A DNA stretch of 64,000 nucleotides, from positions 2,294,001-2,358,000 of the forward strand of contig NZ_CP014944.1 of the NCBI RefSeq assembly GCF_001767295.1. Reading direction: 5' to 3'. Within the stretch, counting starts at the first letter, position 1; every line of letters starts with the position of its first letter. A program made the position numbers and the translations under genes. Positions 29,349-38,375 of the stretch are shown piece by piece. The notes beneath the pieces were generated by a model. It was not told where the DNA came from, searched no databases, and saw only the letters and a program-made list of their open reading frames with translations. The DNA comes from Colwellia sp. PAMC 20917 (GTDB lineage: Bacteria > Pseudomonadota > Gammaproteobacteria > Enterobacterales > Alteromonadaceae).

Positions 29349-29516
29349 CGATACTCGTTTACAACGTACTCCCTATCTAGTGCTGAAAATCTTTCAAAAT
29401 GGTATGGGCTAAAATTGTAAACGAACTTCCTTCCAAGCCCATCCAAGTAATTACCTACACGGTTTACCCTTTCGTTTAATCTATAGATCTATAGTTTATG
29501 ATTTCTCAGTGTAAAA

Positions 29517-29729
29517 TCAGTTAGAAAAACAATCATAATTTCTGATATTCAACCAACACTCTAAATGAGCACTCTGTCCGCATGGTTGAGGATAGTAATT
29601 GGCTTTCTTTAAGTCAGCAGTCGCTAGTTGCTGACATTTTTTAATATATTTTAGAGCTTCATAGTGAACACTTTTTAACTTTCTGGCCTTATGAGCGGTT
29701 AATATCAGTTTATTTAAAAGTCGACCGTT
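29517..29729 (-). pseudogene. Possible gene remnant, 70 codons with no start codon
   Basis: An open minus-strand frame with non-random composition runs from just inside the DUF4382 stop to TGA at 29517. It encodes a basic helix (AHKARKLKSVHYEALKYIKKC) and then a Cys-containing tail (PQPCGQ, HLECW). No ATG, GTG or well-placed TTG was found. It may be the tail of a decayed gene or chance; I do not recognise the family. Confidence 0.25.
29613..29642 (+). terminator. Rho-independent terminator
   Basis: GTCAGCA (29613-29619) pairs with TGCTGAC (29629-29635) around a 9-nt loop, followed by ATTTTTT. It probably ends the prlC-glycosylase-rsmJ operon, although it lies about 265 bp beyond rsmJ. The rest of 29349-29713 has no gene except the remnant noted on the minus strand. 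Confidence 0.6.
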
Positions 29730-30658
29730 TTAACATCACCTTTGATAATACCTACTGTAGCTACATTTCCAACAGGAGAAGGTATGGTTAAGGCGTTATA
29801 TTGAATGTTGTCATCGATATCTGTACCACACATTAGTGCAACAGTGTAACTCCCTGTTGGTACAAACCCTATGCTGTAAGTTCCATCTACGGCTACTAAT
29901 GTTGAAATCAGCGGTGCCGTCGCTGTCGGGGCATCACCAACGAAAGTTTCATCATCTGCATCATAACTATCACCTAATTCGGTTGGCTCACCTTCATATA
30001 GATAAACGATACAGCTACCTAAATTAGTATTATCAGCAGAAACATTACCCTTCAATGTTCCATATTCACTAACAATGTGAACGCCATGAGGCTTAATAAT
30101 AAAACCATTTTTTGTGGGTGTATTACCGCGCATCACTAATGACTCGCGTAAACTAAATTCAATAGTATAAGCTGGAGTATCGCCTACTTGGATAGAAGTT
30201 GACGCAATTTCAAAATCTCCTAAACGTAGTCTAGAGCTAGGGACTTTAATGGAGTATTCGGTCGCATCATTTTCAAGCAGCACATATGAGCCGGTATCGA
30301 CTACCAGTAATTCCATCGAATAGGTGCCTGGAGCCATAGTTACACCTTGAGCTTCATCAACAATTTTAAGTTGGTCTGTACCCTGAAAATCAAGTAAGTT
30401 AACTTTAATGGTTTCTACAATTTCATTATTGTCATTAGTAAATTCAGTAATGACTGTAGTCTCTGTCCCTGAAATAGTAATTTCATCTATTTCAATAAAG
30501 ACTGAATCCGCCTCATCAATAGGTGCATCACTAATCCCTAAAGAAAATTTTGCTTGCTCAGAGGGTTGTGGTGATGAATTGTCACTGCCCCCACAAGCGG
30601 AAATTGCCAATATAATAGGGGTGAATAAAAATGGAATTGTAAAATTTTTGTTAATCAT
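29714..30658 (-). CDS. DUF4382 surface lipoprotein
   Basis: A lipoprotein of 314 residues with signal AISACGGSD (acylated Cys22). A DUF4382 domain covers about residues 38-195: FSLGISDAPIDEADSVFIEIDEITI, LLDFQGTDQLKI, GTYSMELLVVD. The C-terminal part (about 200-300, GTLKGNVSAD, GSYTVALMCG) looks like a carboxypeptidase-regulatory or SpaA-like beta-sandwich. Such proteins are generally outer-membrane-anchored with unknown ligands. It is transcribed divergently from the second giant sensor across a 488-bp gap. Confidence 0.85.
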   Translation of the reverse strand: MINKNFTIPFLFTPIILAISACGGSDNSSPQPSEQAKFSLGISDAPIDEADSVFIEIDEITISGTETTVITEFTNDNNEIVETIKVNLLDFQGTDQLKIVDEAQGVTMAPGTYSMELLVVDTGSYVLLENDATEYSIKVPSSRLRLGDFEIASTSIQVGDTPAYTIEFSLRESLVMRGNTPTKNGFIIKPHGVHIVSEYGTLKGNVSADNTNLGSCIVYLYEGEPTELGDSYDADDETFVGDAPTATAPLISTLVAVDGTYSIGFVPTGSYTVALMCGTDIDDNIQYNALTIPSPVGNVATVGIIKGDVKTVDF

Positions 30659-31146
30659 AATGTTTACCTTTATTGCTACTTTAGTTAATTAAATCAATTA
30701 AATTAATAAGTCTAAGGTAAAGTCATACTATGCAAAGCTGGTGCTTTGTTGTTTCATTTATATATTAACGAAACTCACTGATAGACTTTTTCTATAGAAA
30801 AAATGAAATCGTTTATAAATTCAATTTCACGATTGTCTTTTGACAATTTATCAATTACCAAGTGATTATAATGTAATCAGTTACAACATCATAGATATAG
30901 TGTTACCAACAAAAATTAATGGCATTATGCCGTTGACTAGATACTCGAAAGGTAAAACTCATATTATATGGCAACAATGTAAACGAGGTGGTTAGTTTAT
31001 AAAAAAAATGATGAAACACATATACAAAGACAAGTGCTGCAAGTTGTGTAATTTTTAAATCTAACATATAGTTGTTTATACTTACCTAAAAGTATTATCT
31101 TACTTTTATTTTTTATTGTTCAGACCTAATAAGTAGTGGTATTAAT
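30659..31146. promoter_or_regulatory. 488-bp divergent regulatory gap with several palindromes
   Basis: There is no gene here. It separates the divergent DUF4382 lipoprotein and giant sensor genes. Three symmetric elements lie between 30788 and 30885: TTTTTCTATAGAAAAA (perfect 16-bp palindrome, 30788-30803), ATTGTC/GACAAT with a 3-nt loop (30833-30847), and TGTAATCAGTTACA (30872-30885, 5-bp arms). The last is one base shorter than a HexR site and is not called as one. Confidence 0.45.
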
Positions 31147-34100
31147 TTGACATTTACTCAACCTAAAAAAAGTTACTTTAATGTAATCAATTTTATAGTT
31201 GCTGTTATTTTAATATGTCCAATGATTAGTTATGCAAAAGTTAACAAAATAACACTCGATCAAATTACGGTTAAGGACGGGTTATCCCAAGTATCTATTA
31301 ATAGCATTAGTCAGGATGGTGATGGGTTTCTTTGGATATCAACAGAGTCTGGCCTTGAACTATATGACGGATATACCTTCACTAAAATAGAAGGACCTGA
31401 TAACGATTTTTCACAATATAGTGTAGGAAAAACAGTCCAATCAGCGAATGGATTAATGTGGTTACACCTCTATGGTAAAGGCTTATATAGCTTTGATAAA
31501 AGCACTAATGAGTTTGACTTACTCTTAAATACCAATCAATTAGAGCCTGATGATTGGGTTATGGATTACTTGCCGCAAAAAGATGGAACCGTTTGGCTTG
31601 CGACAAGTAAATACATAGCGACTATTGATGTTAAAACTAAAGTTTATAAACAAATTGTTAACTTAAAAAAGTATCTAGGTGATTCTGCAATATATCAAAT
31701 CATTTTACATAACAACTATCTATATATAGCCAGTAAAGAAGGCACTATTGTTTATCAATTATCAACAGGCCAAGTAGCTAAATTACCTCAAATCACCAAG
31801 ATAACTGCGCAAAGTGCTGATCTAAAACCTATACAAGCAAATAAAATTTATACCTTAAGTATTCTTAATCAGACCTTATTCCTGGGAACAAACGATGGTG
31901 TTTACTCATTAAATATTCAACAAATCGACTCGCTTTTTACAATGGGAGAAGAGAATGAATTACCGCATTATCAAACTATTTTTAAACATCTATCGGTCTG
32001 GGATTTTTTTATAGAAAAGGAACTATTAATTATTGGTGCTACGGATGGGCTGTATCGATATAACGCTGTTACGCAGCAAGGACAATTTTTATTCAGCTTT
32101 GATGAATATGCTCCCTCTTTTGCGAATAATACGGTTAAGTCATTAATTGTCGACCAAGATGGCTACTACTGGCTAGTGAGTAATAGCCAAGGTTTGTTAA
32201 AATGGAATCCTAACTTAGGCTTAGTTGAGAATTATGATTATTACAAAGGTCGTGACAACAGCTTAACCAGTAATAATGTTACAGGCATTTTGCCTGATAA
32301 AAACGATGATAACTTATTCTGGATTTCAACCGATAATGGCTTAAATTTACTAAATAGAAACACCCAACACGTTGAACAATTCTTCGCCCTGAAAAACTCA
32401 AAGACGACATTTACCGCAAGCAATATAGTTTCATTACACTATGGTAGCAATAAAACTATTTGGTTAAATACTTCTGTAGGATTAAGACTTTTTGATATTA
32501 AAAGCAAAGCAATCATACCAATACCTTTTGAAGCAAGTTTTTTAGAAAAGCTAACTGTTGATTACCCCGTTTATTTCACTACCGATAAATACCTTTGGTT
32601 CACTCAAACGGATCAACTACTTATGATTGATCAAGAATCTGGTCAATCAACTGATTTCAGTAAAGTAATGACTGATGCTGGCATTAAAGATATTTGGTTT
32701 TTTTTCAAATCACCAAATCAGGATAAAGAAATTTGGTTTAGTACAACAAAAGCATTATGGATGTTTAATACTCAGTATCAAACGTTTAAGAAAATATATG
32801 AACATATCAACATGAGCGAAACTGAGTGGTCTTTTATTGATAGTTTTGTAGTTGATGCTGAAAAATCTCTGCTATGGGTAGCCCATACATCAAAAGGTAT
32901 TTATGGTATCTCCCTAGAAACACAGGAGGTTCTTCATACTTTCAACAATCAAAACAGTATTCTAGACAACAATCTATATGGTCTACAGCAGGACTCGCAA
33001 GGAGACCTTTGGATCTCAACTCATGATGGTATTTATTCGATTGATACACGCTCTTTTCATATCAGAAAATTTGGTATTCATCATGGCTTTTTAGGTATGG
33101 AATTTAATGGTGGCGCGCATGCAAAATCATCAACCGATGAATTGGTTTACGGTTCGGTGAATGGCGTTTCTTTTTTCGATCCTTTGGCCTTAAAAGAAAA
33201 AGGCCTGACCAAAAATAAAAATGTTTTTGTCACTAAAGTTGATTTACTTACACGGCATTTAGAAGATGCTTATATATTTAACTCAAATAAGGTAGTAGAA
33301 CTTAAATATGACGATGTGGGCATTAGGGTTGATTTTACCACCTTTGATTTTTCAAAATCTAAAGACATAATGTTTGAGTATTCTTTAACAAGTAACAGCA
33401 CGGTGAACTATCCTTCGACCTATGAAAATCATATTATTTTTCCAAGTTTAGAGTCAGGGCAGCATACTTTAGCTATTCGGGCTAAGTCGCCTATTACAGG
33501 CGATTATTCACCACTAACTTATATTAAATTTAACGTTTCTTATGCACCTTGGGCATCACCTACCGCCTATATTCTGTATTTTATTTTAGTTATCTCTGCA
33601 TTCAGTTTTTGGATAAATAAAAGACGTAAACAACGTGATGCTCTGTTGGCTGCTCATGAACAAGTTGTCTTTAGAGAAAACCGTTTACAGCTAGCATTAA
33701 AAGGTAGTAACAGTGACGTATGGGATTGGCACGCTCAGACGAATAGTTTTTCTGCTAATCGTTTTAAACATAATGTAAGCCTAATAGAAAATGCCTATAC
33801 CTTCCCTATAAAAGTATTTATCAATGATATTCATCCCGATGATAAAGCGACCTTTCTTGCTGCTTGGCAACAATTTATTGATAAAGCTGATGTTAATGTA
33901 ACCTTTACTTTTACCTATAGACTAAAAGGCGAACATAATGAATGGCGATGGTATAAAGATTTAGGGAAAATTGTAGAAATTGATGATAATAAAAAGCCTA
34001 TACGGGTTACGGGTTCCTATACCAATATCACTCAATCTAAGGCTGATGAAGAACGTGCCCAATATTACGGAGAAGCATTTAGACATACAAAAGATTGGGT

Positions 34101-35724
34101 CTTAATTATTAATCAAGATTTCACCAAGGTGACTTCAAATCAAGCAATGAGGAATATATTTGGCTGGGAAGAAGAACAGCCATTTAATGATTCATTAATT
34201 GGTATAGACAGAAAAAAGATAAAATATTATAGCGATGTAGCATTAAGTTTAGGTGTAAATGATCATTGGCGTGGAGAAGAGCTTGTTACTTCTGCAGCAG
34301 GAGATAAATATAATGTACTGGTCAAAATTAATGTTGGTATAAACAGTAATGACAGTCTTCATTATATTATGGTGATGACCGATATTACCGCTCAAAAGCT
34401 CGCTGAAAGCGAACTACGCTATATGGCTAATTACGATCACTTAACGGGGCTACCTAATCGGAGTTTACTCATTGAACGGATTGATCATGCAATAGAATTA
34501 TCAGCAAGAAACAAAAATATTTTAGCTGTATTTTTTATTGACTTAGACCGTTTCAAACAAGTCAATGATACGCTAGGTCATGATGTTGGTGATCGATTAT
34601 TGAAAGTTATCACACAACGATTAACCAAAGTCTTTCGCCAAGAAGATACTCTGGCAAGACTTGGGGGTGATGAGTTTGTCGTATTGCTAGAAAGCTTTTC
34701 ATCAATAGATAAGCTTTCACAAATTGCACAAAAAATTATCGATACCATTGAGCAACCGATAACACTACAAGATACTATGGTCTGTATTGGTTCAAGTATT
34801 GGTATTTCTATTTACCCTGAAGATGGCATGGATTCAGCTGAACTTCTAAGAAATAGCGATATTGCAATGTACTGTGCGAAACAAAATGGTCGAAATATCT
34901 ATCAATATTTTGAACCATCAATGACTGAAGCAGCAGCTAAACGACTTGCTCTTGAAGCAAATTTAAAACAAGCCGTAAAACAGAAGCAATTTATCAATCA
35001 TTACCAACCCATTGTTGATGCACATTATGGCAAAGCGGTTGGCGTAGAAATGTTAATGCGCTGGCCTACCGACAAAGGCATGATTTCTCCCATGGAGTTT
35101 ATTCCTTTAGCCGAAGATTTAAATCTTATTATTTCGATGACAGAAGTAGCGTTAAAGACAGCATTACAAGACTTAATAGTATGGCGTAGCTTTCGAACTG
35201 ATTTTTATTTATCCATTAATATTTCTGCTAGTCATTTTAGTAAAGGAGAACTTGTCACTTTTATTACGACAATATTAAATGAGTTTGATTTACCTACCTC
35301 CGCAATAAAACTAGAAGTTACTGAATCTGCATTTATCTCTGAACCTGAAAAAGCGATTGAGAAAATGAATCAGCTAAAAGCTATAGGTATCAAGTTATCG
35401 CTTGATGATTTTGGCACAGGTTATTCGTCTCTATCTTACTTAAGATTACTCCCGTTAGATGTTATAAAAATTGACAGAAGCTTTATCTCTAACATTGGTG
35501 AAAACAACGCAGACGAAGCGATAATAGAGGCGACGATAAGCCTTGCACAAAAATTAGGCATGAGTTGTGTTGCTGAGGGTGCTGAAACTAAAGAACAAAT
35601 TGACTTCCTAGTTTCTAGAAATTGTCATTACATTCAAGGATATTTTTACAGTAAGCCCTTATCCAGTGAACAAATTATTTCATTGTTAGAAATGAATAAA
35701 CCTGAGTATATATCACCTAGATAA
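31147..35724 (+). CDS. Giant beta-propeller/Y_Y_Y/PAS/GGDEF/EAL sensor (copy 2)
   Basis: A 1,525-residue paralogue of the protein at 20936-25516, colinear along its whole length. It has a signal peptide (to about residue 30, MISYAKV), propeller repeats (GLSQVSINSISQDGDGFLWIS, SQGDLWISTHDGIY), Y_Y_Y, a TM near 803-822, two PAS-like domains, GGDEF (intact, near residue 1173) and EAL. The EAL motif is EML, and DDFGTGYSS, IKIDRSF, VAEGAE and IQGYF are kept, so both activities are possible. The start is TTG 31147 with a weak ribosome site; the next ATG lies at the end of the signal peptide and would remove it. A solute-binding protein and a GGDEF gene follow in the same direction. Confidence 0.88.
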   Translation: MTFTQPKKSYFNVINFIVAVILICPMISYAKVNKITLDQITVKDGLSQVSINSISQDGDGFLWISTESGLELYDGYTFTKIEGPDNDFSQYSVGKTVQSANGLMWLHLYGKGLYSFDKSTNEFDLLLNTNQLEPDDWVMDYLPQKDGTVWLATSKYIATIDVKTKVYKQIVNLKKYLGDSAIYQIILHNNYLYIASKEGTIVYQLSTGQVAKLPQITKITAQSADLKPIQANKIYTLSILNQTLFLGTNDGVYSLNIQQIDSLFTMGEENELPHYQTIFKHLSVWDFFIEKELLIIGATDGLYRYNAVTQQGQFLFSFDEYAPSFANNTVKSLIVDQDGYYWLVSNSQGLLKWNPNLGLVENYDYYKGRDNSLTSNNVTGILPDKNDDNLFWISTDNGLNLLNRNTQHVEQFFALKNSKTTFTASNIVSLHYGSNKTIWLNTSVGLRLFDIKSKAIIPIPFEASFLEKLTVDYPVYFTTDKYLWFTQTDQLLMIDQESGQSTDFSKVMTDAGIKDIWFFFKSPNQDKEIWFSTTKALWMFNTQYQTFKKIYEHINMSETEWSFIDSFVVDAEKSLLWVAHTSKGIYGISLETQEVLHTFNNQNSILDNNLYGLQQDSQGDLWISTHDGIYSIDTRSFHIRKFGIHHGFLGMEFNGGAHAKSSTDELVYGSVNGVSFFDPLALKEKGLTKNKNVFVTKVDLLTRHLEDAYIFNSNKVVELKYDDVGIRVDFTTFDFSKSKDIMFEYSLTSNSTVNYPSTYENHIIFPSLESGQHTLAIRAKSPITGDYSPLTYIKFNVSYAPWASPTAYILYFILVISAFSFWINKRRKQRDALLAAHEQVVFRENRLQLALKGSNSDVWDWHAQTNSFSANRFKHNVSLIENAYTFPIKVFINDIHPDDKATFLAAWQQFIDKADVNVTFTFTYRLKGEHNEWRWYKDLGKIVEIDDNKKPIRVTGSYTNITQSKADEERAQYYGEAFRHTKDWVLIINQDFTKVTSNQAMRNIFGWEEEQPFNDSLIGIDRKKIKYYSDVALSLGVNDHWRGEELVTSAAGDKYNVLVKINVGINSNDSLHYIMVMTDITAQKLAESELRYMANYDHLTGLPNRSLLIERIDHAIELSARNKNILAVFFIDLDRFKQVNDTLGHDVGDRLLKVITQRLTKVFRQEDTLARLGGDEFVVLLESFSSIDKLSQIAQKIIDTIEQPITLQDTMVCIGSSIGISIYPEDGMDSAELLRNSDIAMYCAKQNGRNIYQYFEPSMTEAAAKRLALEANLKQAVKQKQFINHYQPIVDAHYGKAVGVEMLMRWPTDKGMISPMEFIPLAEDLNLIISMTEVALKTALQDLIVWRSFRTDFYLSINISASHFSKGELVTFITTILNEFDLPTSAIKLEVTESAFISEPEKAIEKMNQLKAIGIKLSLDDFGTGYSSLSYLRLLPLDVIKIDRSFISNIGENNADEAIIEATISLAQKLGMSCVAEGAETKEQIDFLVSRNCHYIQGYFYSKPLSSEQIISLLEMNKPEYISPR

Positions 35725-36004
35725 TTTTTTTAAACGTGATCTCTTGCGTTTAATGGCACCCTAAGTGCAATGGATGTAAGTTGTATCAAAATGGCTTTAA
35801 TAGAAGTCAATTTAGTTTAATTTCACAAGCTAAATTTTTAATAAAATGGGTTTTAAGGAGTACTTCTTGAGAGCAATAACTTTCCATTTTTGTTTACCAA
35901 AAAGTGCTTTTTTTCGACAAAACCTAGATGAGATAAAGATATTCCAAACAAAAAGGTAAGCTAAAGTTGATTTGCTGTATACGTATAAATTTAGGTCGTC
36001 ATTG

Positions 36005-36769
36005 ATGAAAAAATTAATTATTCTAAGTTGTATTTTTATGCTCAGCTTAACTTCGCATGCTAAAGAAGTAATCAGTATAGTTCGTGGCGATGGTAACTAT
36101 TTTCCTTTTGAGTATCAGGAAAATGGCAAGCTGACAGGAATACATATTGATTTAATTCAAGCGGTAGCCGATGAGTTAGGAGTAAAGGTAAAGTTCGAAA
36201 GCCTTCCCTGGAGTAGAGCATTATTCGACTTTAAATTGGGTAAGTACGATGCGATGTCACATGTTTCCAATACTGAAGAAAGAGAAACATTTGCATACTT
36301 CTTAGAAGGTAACATTATCTCCAGTTTTAAAACGTTCCCTATTGTGCTGTCACGTCGAAAAAAAGAAATAGCATTTGATGGAAATATCGCTAGCTTAACC
36401 GGCTATACGATCGCTGTTGGTCAAAATTATAAATATGGTGAACCTTTTGATACAGCGAACTTTTTATCAAAATATCAAATACCAACACCTAGCCAGGCAG
36501 TTTTGACCAAGTTACTGAATTTAGAGCGGGTAGACGTTATTGTCGGTTCAAGAGAAAACCTTTTTCAGGTGTATTCCGAGCAGGAGATAAATGAACTTTA
36601 CCATATTTTTGAACAACCAGTAGGAGAAGACAATAGTTACTTGGTGTTTTCAAAAGTTCGAAATAAATTAGTTATGGCGAAAAAATTTGCCATGGCTATC
36701 AATAAGTATAGGTCAAGCCAAGCATATCAGGCGTTATTAAAAAAGTATAAAAACAAAGAGAATAGTTAA
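36005..36769 (+). CDS. Periplasmic solute-binding protein family 3
   Basis: A 254-residue SBP_bac_3 protein. The ATG at 36005 gives a clean signal peptide (MKKLIILSCIFMLSLTSHA), so an 11-residue upstream extension is rejected. Residues 20-250 follow the type II binding-protein pattern: YFPFEYQENGKLTGIHIDLIQAVADELGVKVKFESLPWSRAL. No ABC permease or ATPase is nearby. This type of solo binding protein is common in Alteromonadales and usually has no known ligand. It may feed a signal to neighbouring sensors; that is inference from position only. Confidence 0.85.
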   Translation: MKKLIILSCIFMLSLTSHAKEVISIVRGDGNYFPFEYQENGKLTGIHIDLIQAVADELGVKVKFESLPWSRALFDFKLGKYDAMSHVSNTEERETFAYFLEGNIISSFKTFPIVLSRRKKEIAFDGNIASLTGYTIAVGQNYKYGEPFDTANFLSKYQIPTPSQAVLTKLLNLERVDVIVGSRENLFQVYSEQEINELYHIFEQPVGEDNSYLVFSKVRNKLVMAKKFAMAINKYRSSQAYQALLKKYKNKENS

Positions 36770-36994
36770 AATCAATCATCAGTACCTAATGTATTTACTG
36801 ATAACAAAAAGTTTGCTTAGCTATCCGTAATCATGCCCAAACCTAAGAAGAAGTGACTGCTTAACCTCATTTCAGATATTGAAAAATTGGTAAAAGCGAT
36901 TGCAGATGGAAATATAATAATATTAAAAATTAATTTTAATACTATGCTTACTTATAGAAACTTAGATGCTGTTAAAAGGTAGACGGTAAGATTT

Positions 36995-38047
36995 ATGTTA
37001 AATGAAGACTATAATATATTTGAATCTGTTATTTATATTACCGAAGAAAGAGATAAACGAGCTCTTGAAAAAGCATTAATAGACACTATTTCTGAATTTA
37101 TAGATTTTAATGATCTTGTACTTTTACGATTACCACGAAATTCTAATCGTGAATATTTAGAAGTCGCAGTATCTATTCCAGAGTCTACTGTTGATAAAAA
37201 CTTGATATTAATTCCACATGAATATGGAGATCAACGTGTACTATATGATGATGAGATAGCTTTATGCATTGGCAGTAGTAAAATTATTTCAAGCAAAGAA
37301 AATACGCCTTTACGTACATTATTTCCTATTATTGTAAATAATGTTGTGTCTGGTGTTATGGATATGTATGGCTATCAGCAAACGCCTGTTACATTAAAGA
37401 TCATCAGTGGATTTATTCGTATTTATAGCAATTTTCAAGCTATTATTGATGATAATGAGCATGACACTTTGACGGGACTTCTTAACCGTAAAACATTTGA
37501 TGCTCAGCTTTCAGATTTACTTTCAATTTCATCATCATCTTCAAAAATTTTCCCCGTACAACTTAGAGTAAAAGAAAATCGCTTAACAGAAGCGAACTCG
37601 AATCATTGGATTGGCATTTTAGATATCGATTTTTTCAAAAGCATTAATGACAAATTTGGGCATGTGTATGGTGATGAAGTTTTATTATTATTTGCAGAGT
37701 TAATGAAAAAAACATTTAGAAATAATGATTTATTATTTCGATATGGTGGAGAAGAATTTGTTGTTGTTTTAACATCAGTTTCTGATTCAGAAGCTTTGAA
37801 AATTTTTGAGCGTTTCAGGCATAAATTAGAAGCATTTAATTTCCCACAAGTAGGAAGAGTAACAGCTAGTGCAGGAATTTTAAAAATTGATTTGCAAGAG
37901 CATCTTACCACAATAATTGAACGTGCTGATAAAGCACTTTATTATTCAAAGGAGAATGGCCGAAATCAAGTACGAGATTACAATGAATTAATAAAAAAAG
38001 GCTTATTAAAAATACAGTCCTTTGAAGGTGATATTGAGTTGTTTTAA
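36995..38047 (+). CDS. GGDEF diguanylate cyclase with N-terminal sensor domain
   Basis: A 350-residue cytoplasmic protein. The N-terminal ~155 residues have a GAF-like alternation (IFESVIYITEERDKRALEKALIDTISEFIDFNDLVLLRL). The GGDEF domain follows (DTLTGLLNRKTFD, ILDIDFFKSINDKFGH, RYGGEEF near residue 250, ADKALYYSKENGRNQV). The active-site GGEEF and metal-binding residues are intact. An RxxD inhibitory site is not obvious. It is the third c-di-GMP-related gene in the 31-38 kb stretch. Confidence 0.9.
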   Translation: MLNEDYNIFESVIYITEERDKRALEKALIDTISEFIDFNDLVLLRLPRNSNREYLEVAVSIPESTVDKNLILIPHEYGDQRVLYDDEIALCIGSSKIISSKENTPLRTLFPIIVNNVVSGVMDMYGYQQTPVTLKIISGFIRIYSNFQAIIDDNEHDTLTGLLNRKTFDAQLSDLLSISSSSSKIFPVQLRVKENRLTEANSNHWIGILDIDFFKSINDKFGHVYGDEVLLLFAELMKKTFRNNDLLFRYGGEEFVVVLTSVSDSEALKIFERFRHKLEAFNFPQVGRVTASAGILKIDLQEHLTTIIERADKALYYSKENGRNQVRDYNELIKKGLLKIQSFEGDIELF

Positions 38048-38375
38048 ATATTATTTAGTTTGTAGCCATCAAGCATAGGGTTGTTCATGATCGACATTAC
38101 TTTCTCTAATGTCTGCCTTATCGCTGCTACTTTGATTTAAAGTCCCGTTACTACAATAGCAGCTAATCGAGCTATTTACTCTGATGAATTCACGCCTTAA
38201 TAGGTATTCAAAGCGGTAAAATGACTATTATAAGTTAATCTCATTTGCCTAGAATACCGAGAACCTTCACAGAAACACTCTTGTCATAAAACCGCAGTCA
38301 AACTGCAACACAATTGTAACAATGATCGGTGAAAATCCGCTGTAATTATCAAAGATTACCCCTCAAGGATTGACT
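38048..38375. other. 328-bp gap without a recognisable gene
   Basis: It separates two plus-strand genes and should hold the chemoreceptor promoter. A short minus-strand open stretch (about 38085-38210) exists but lacks a start and a recognisable family. No strong hairpin was seen. Confidence 0.4.

Noticed and set aside
30872-30885. TGTAATCAGTTACA as a second HexR site
   Set aside because: Only 5-bp arms and 14 bp long, so the spacing differs from the 15-bp HexR palindrome.
38085-38210. Minus-strand open stretch in the gap before the chemoreceptor
   Set aside because: No start codon, no ribosome site and no recognisable family; too short to call a remnant.
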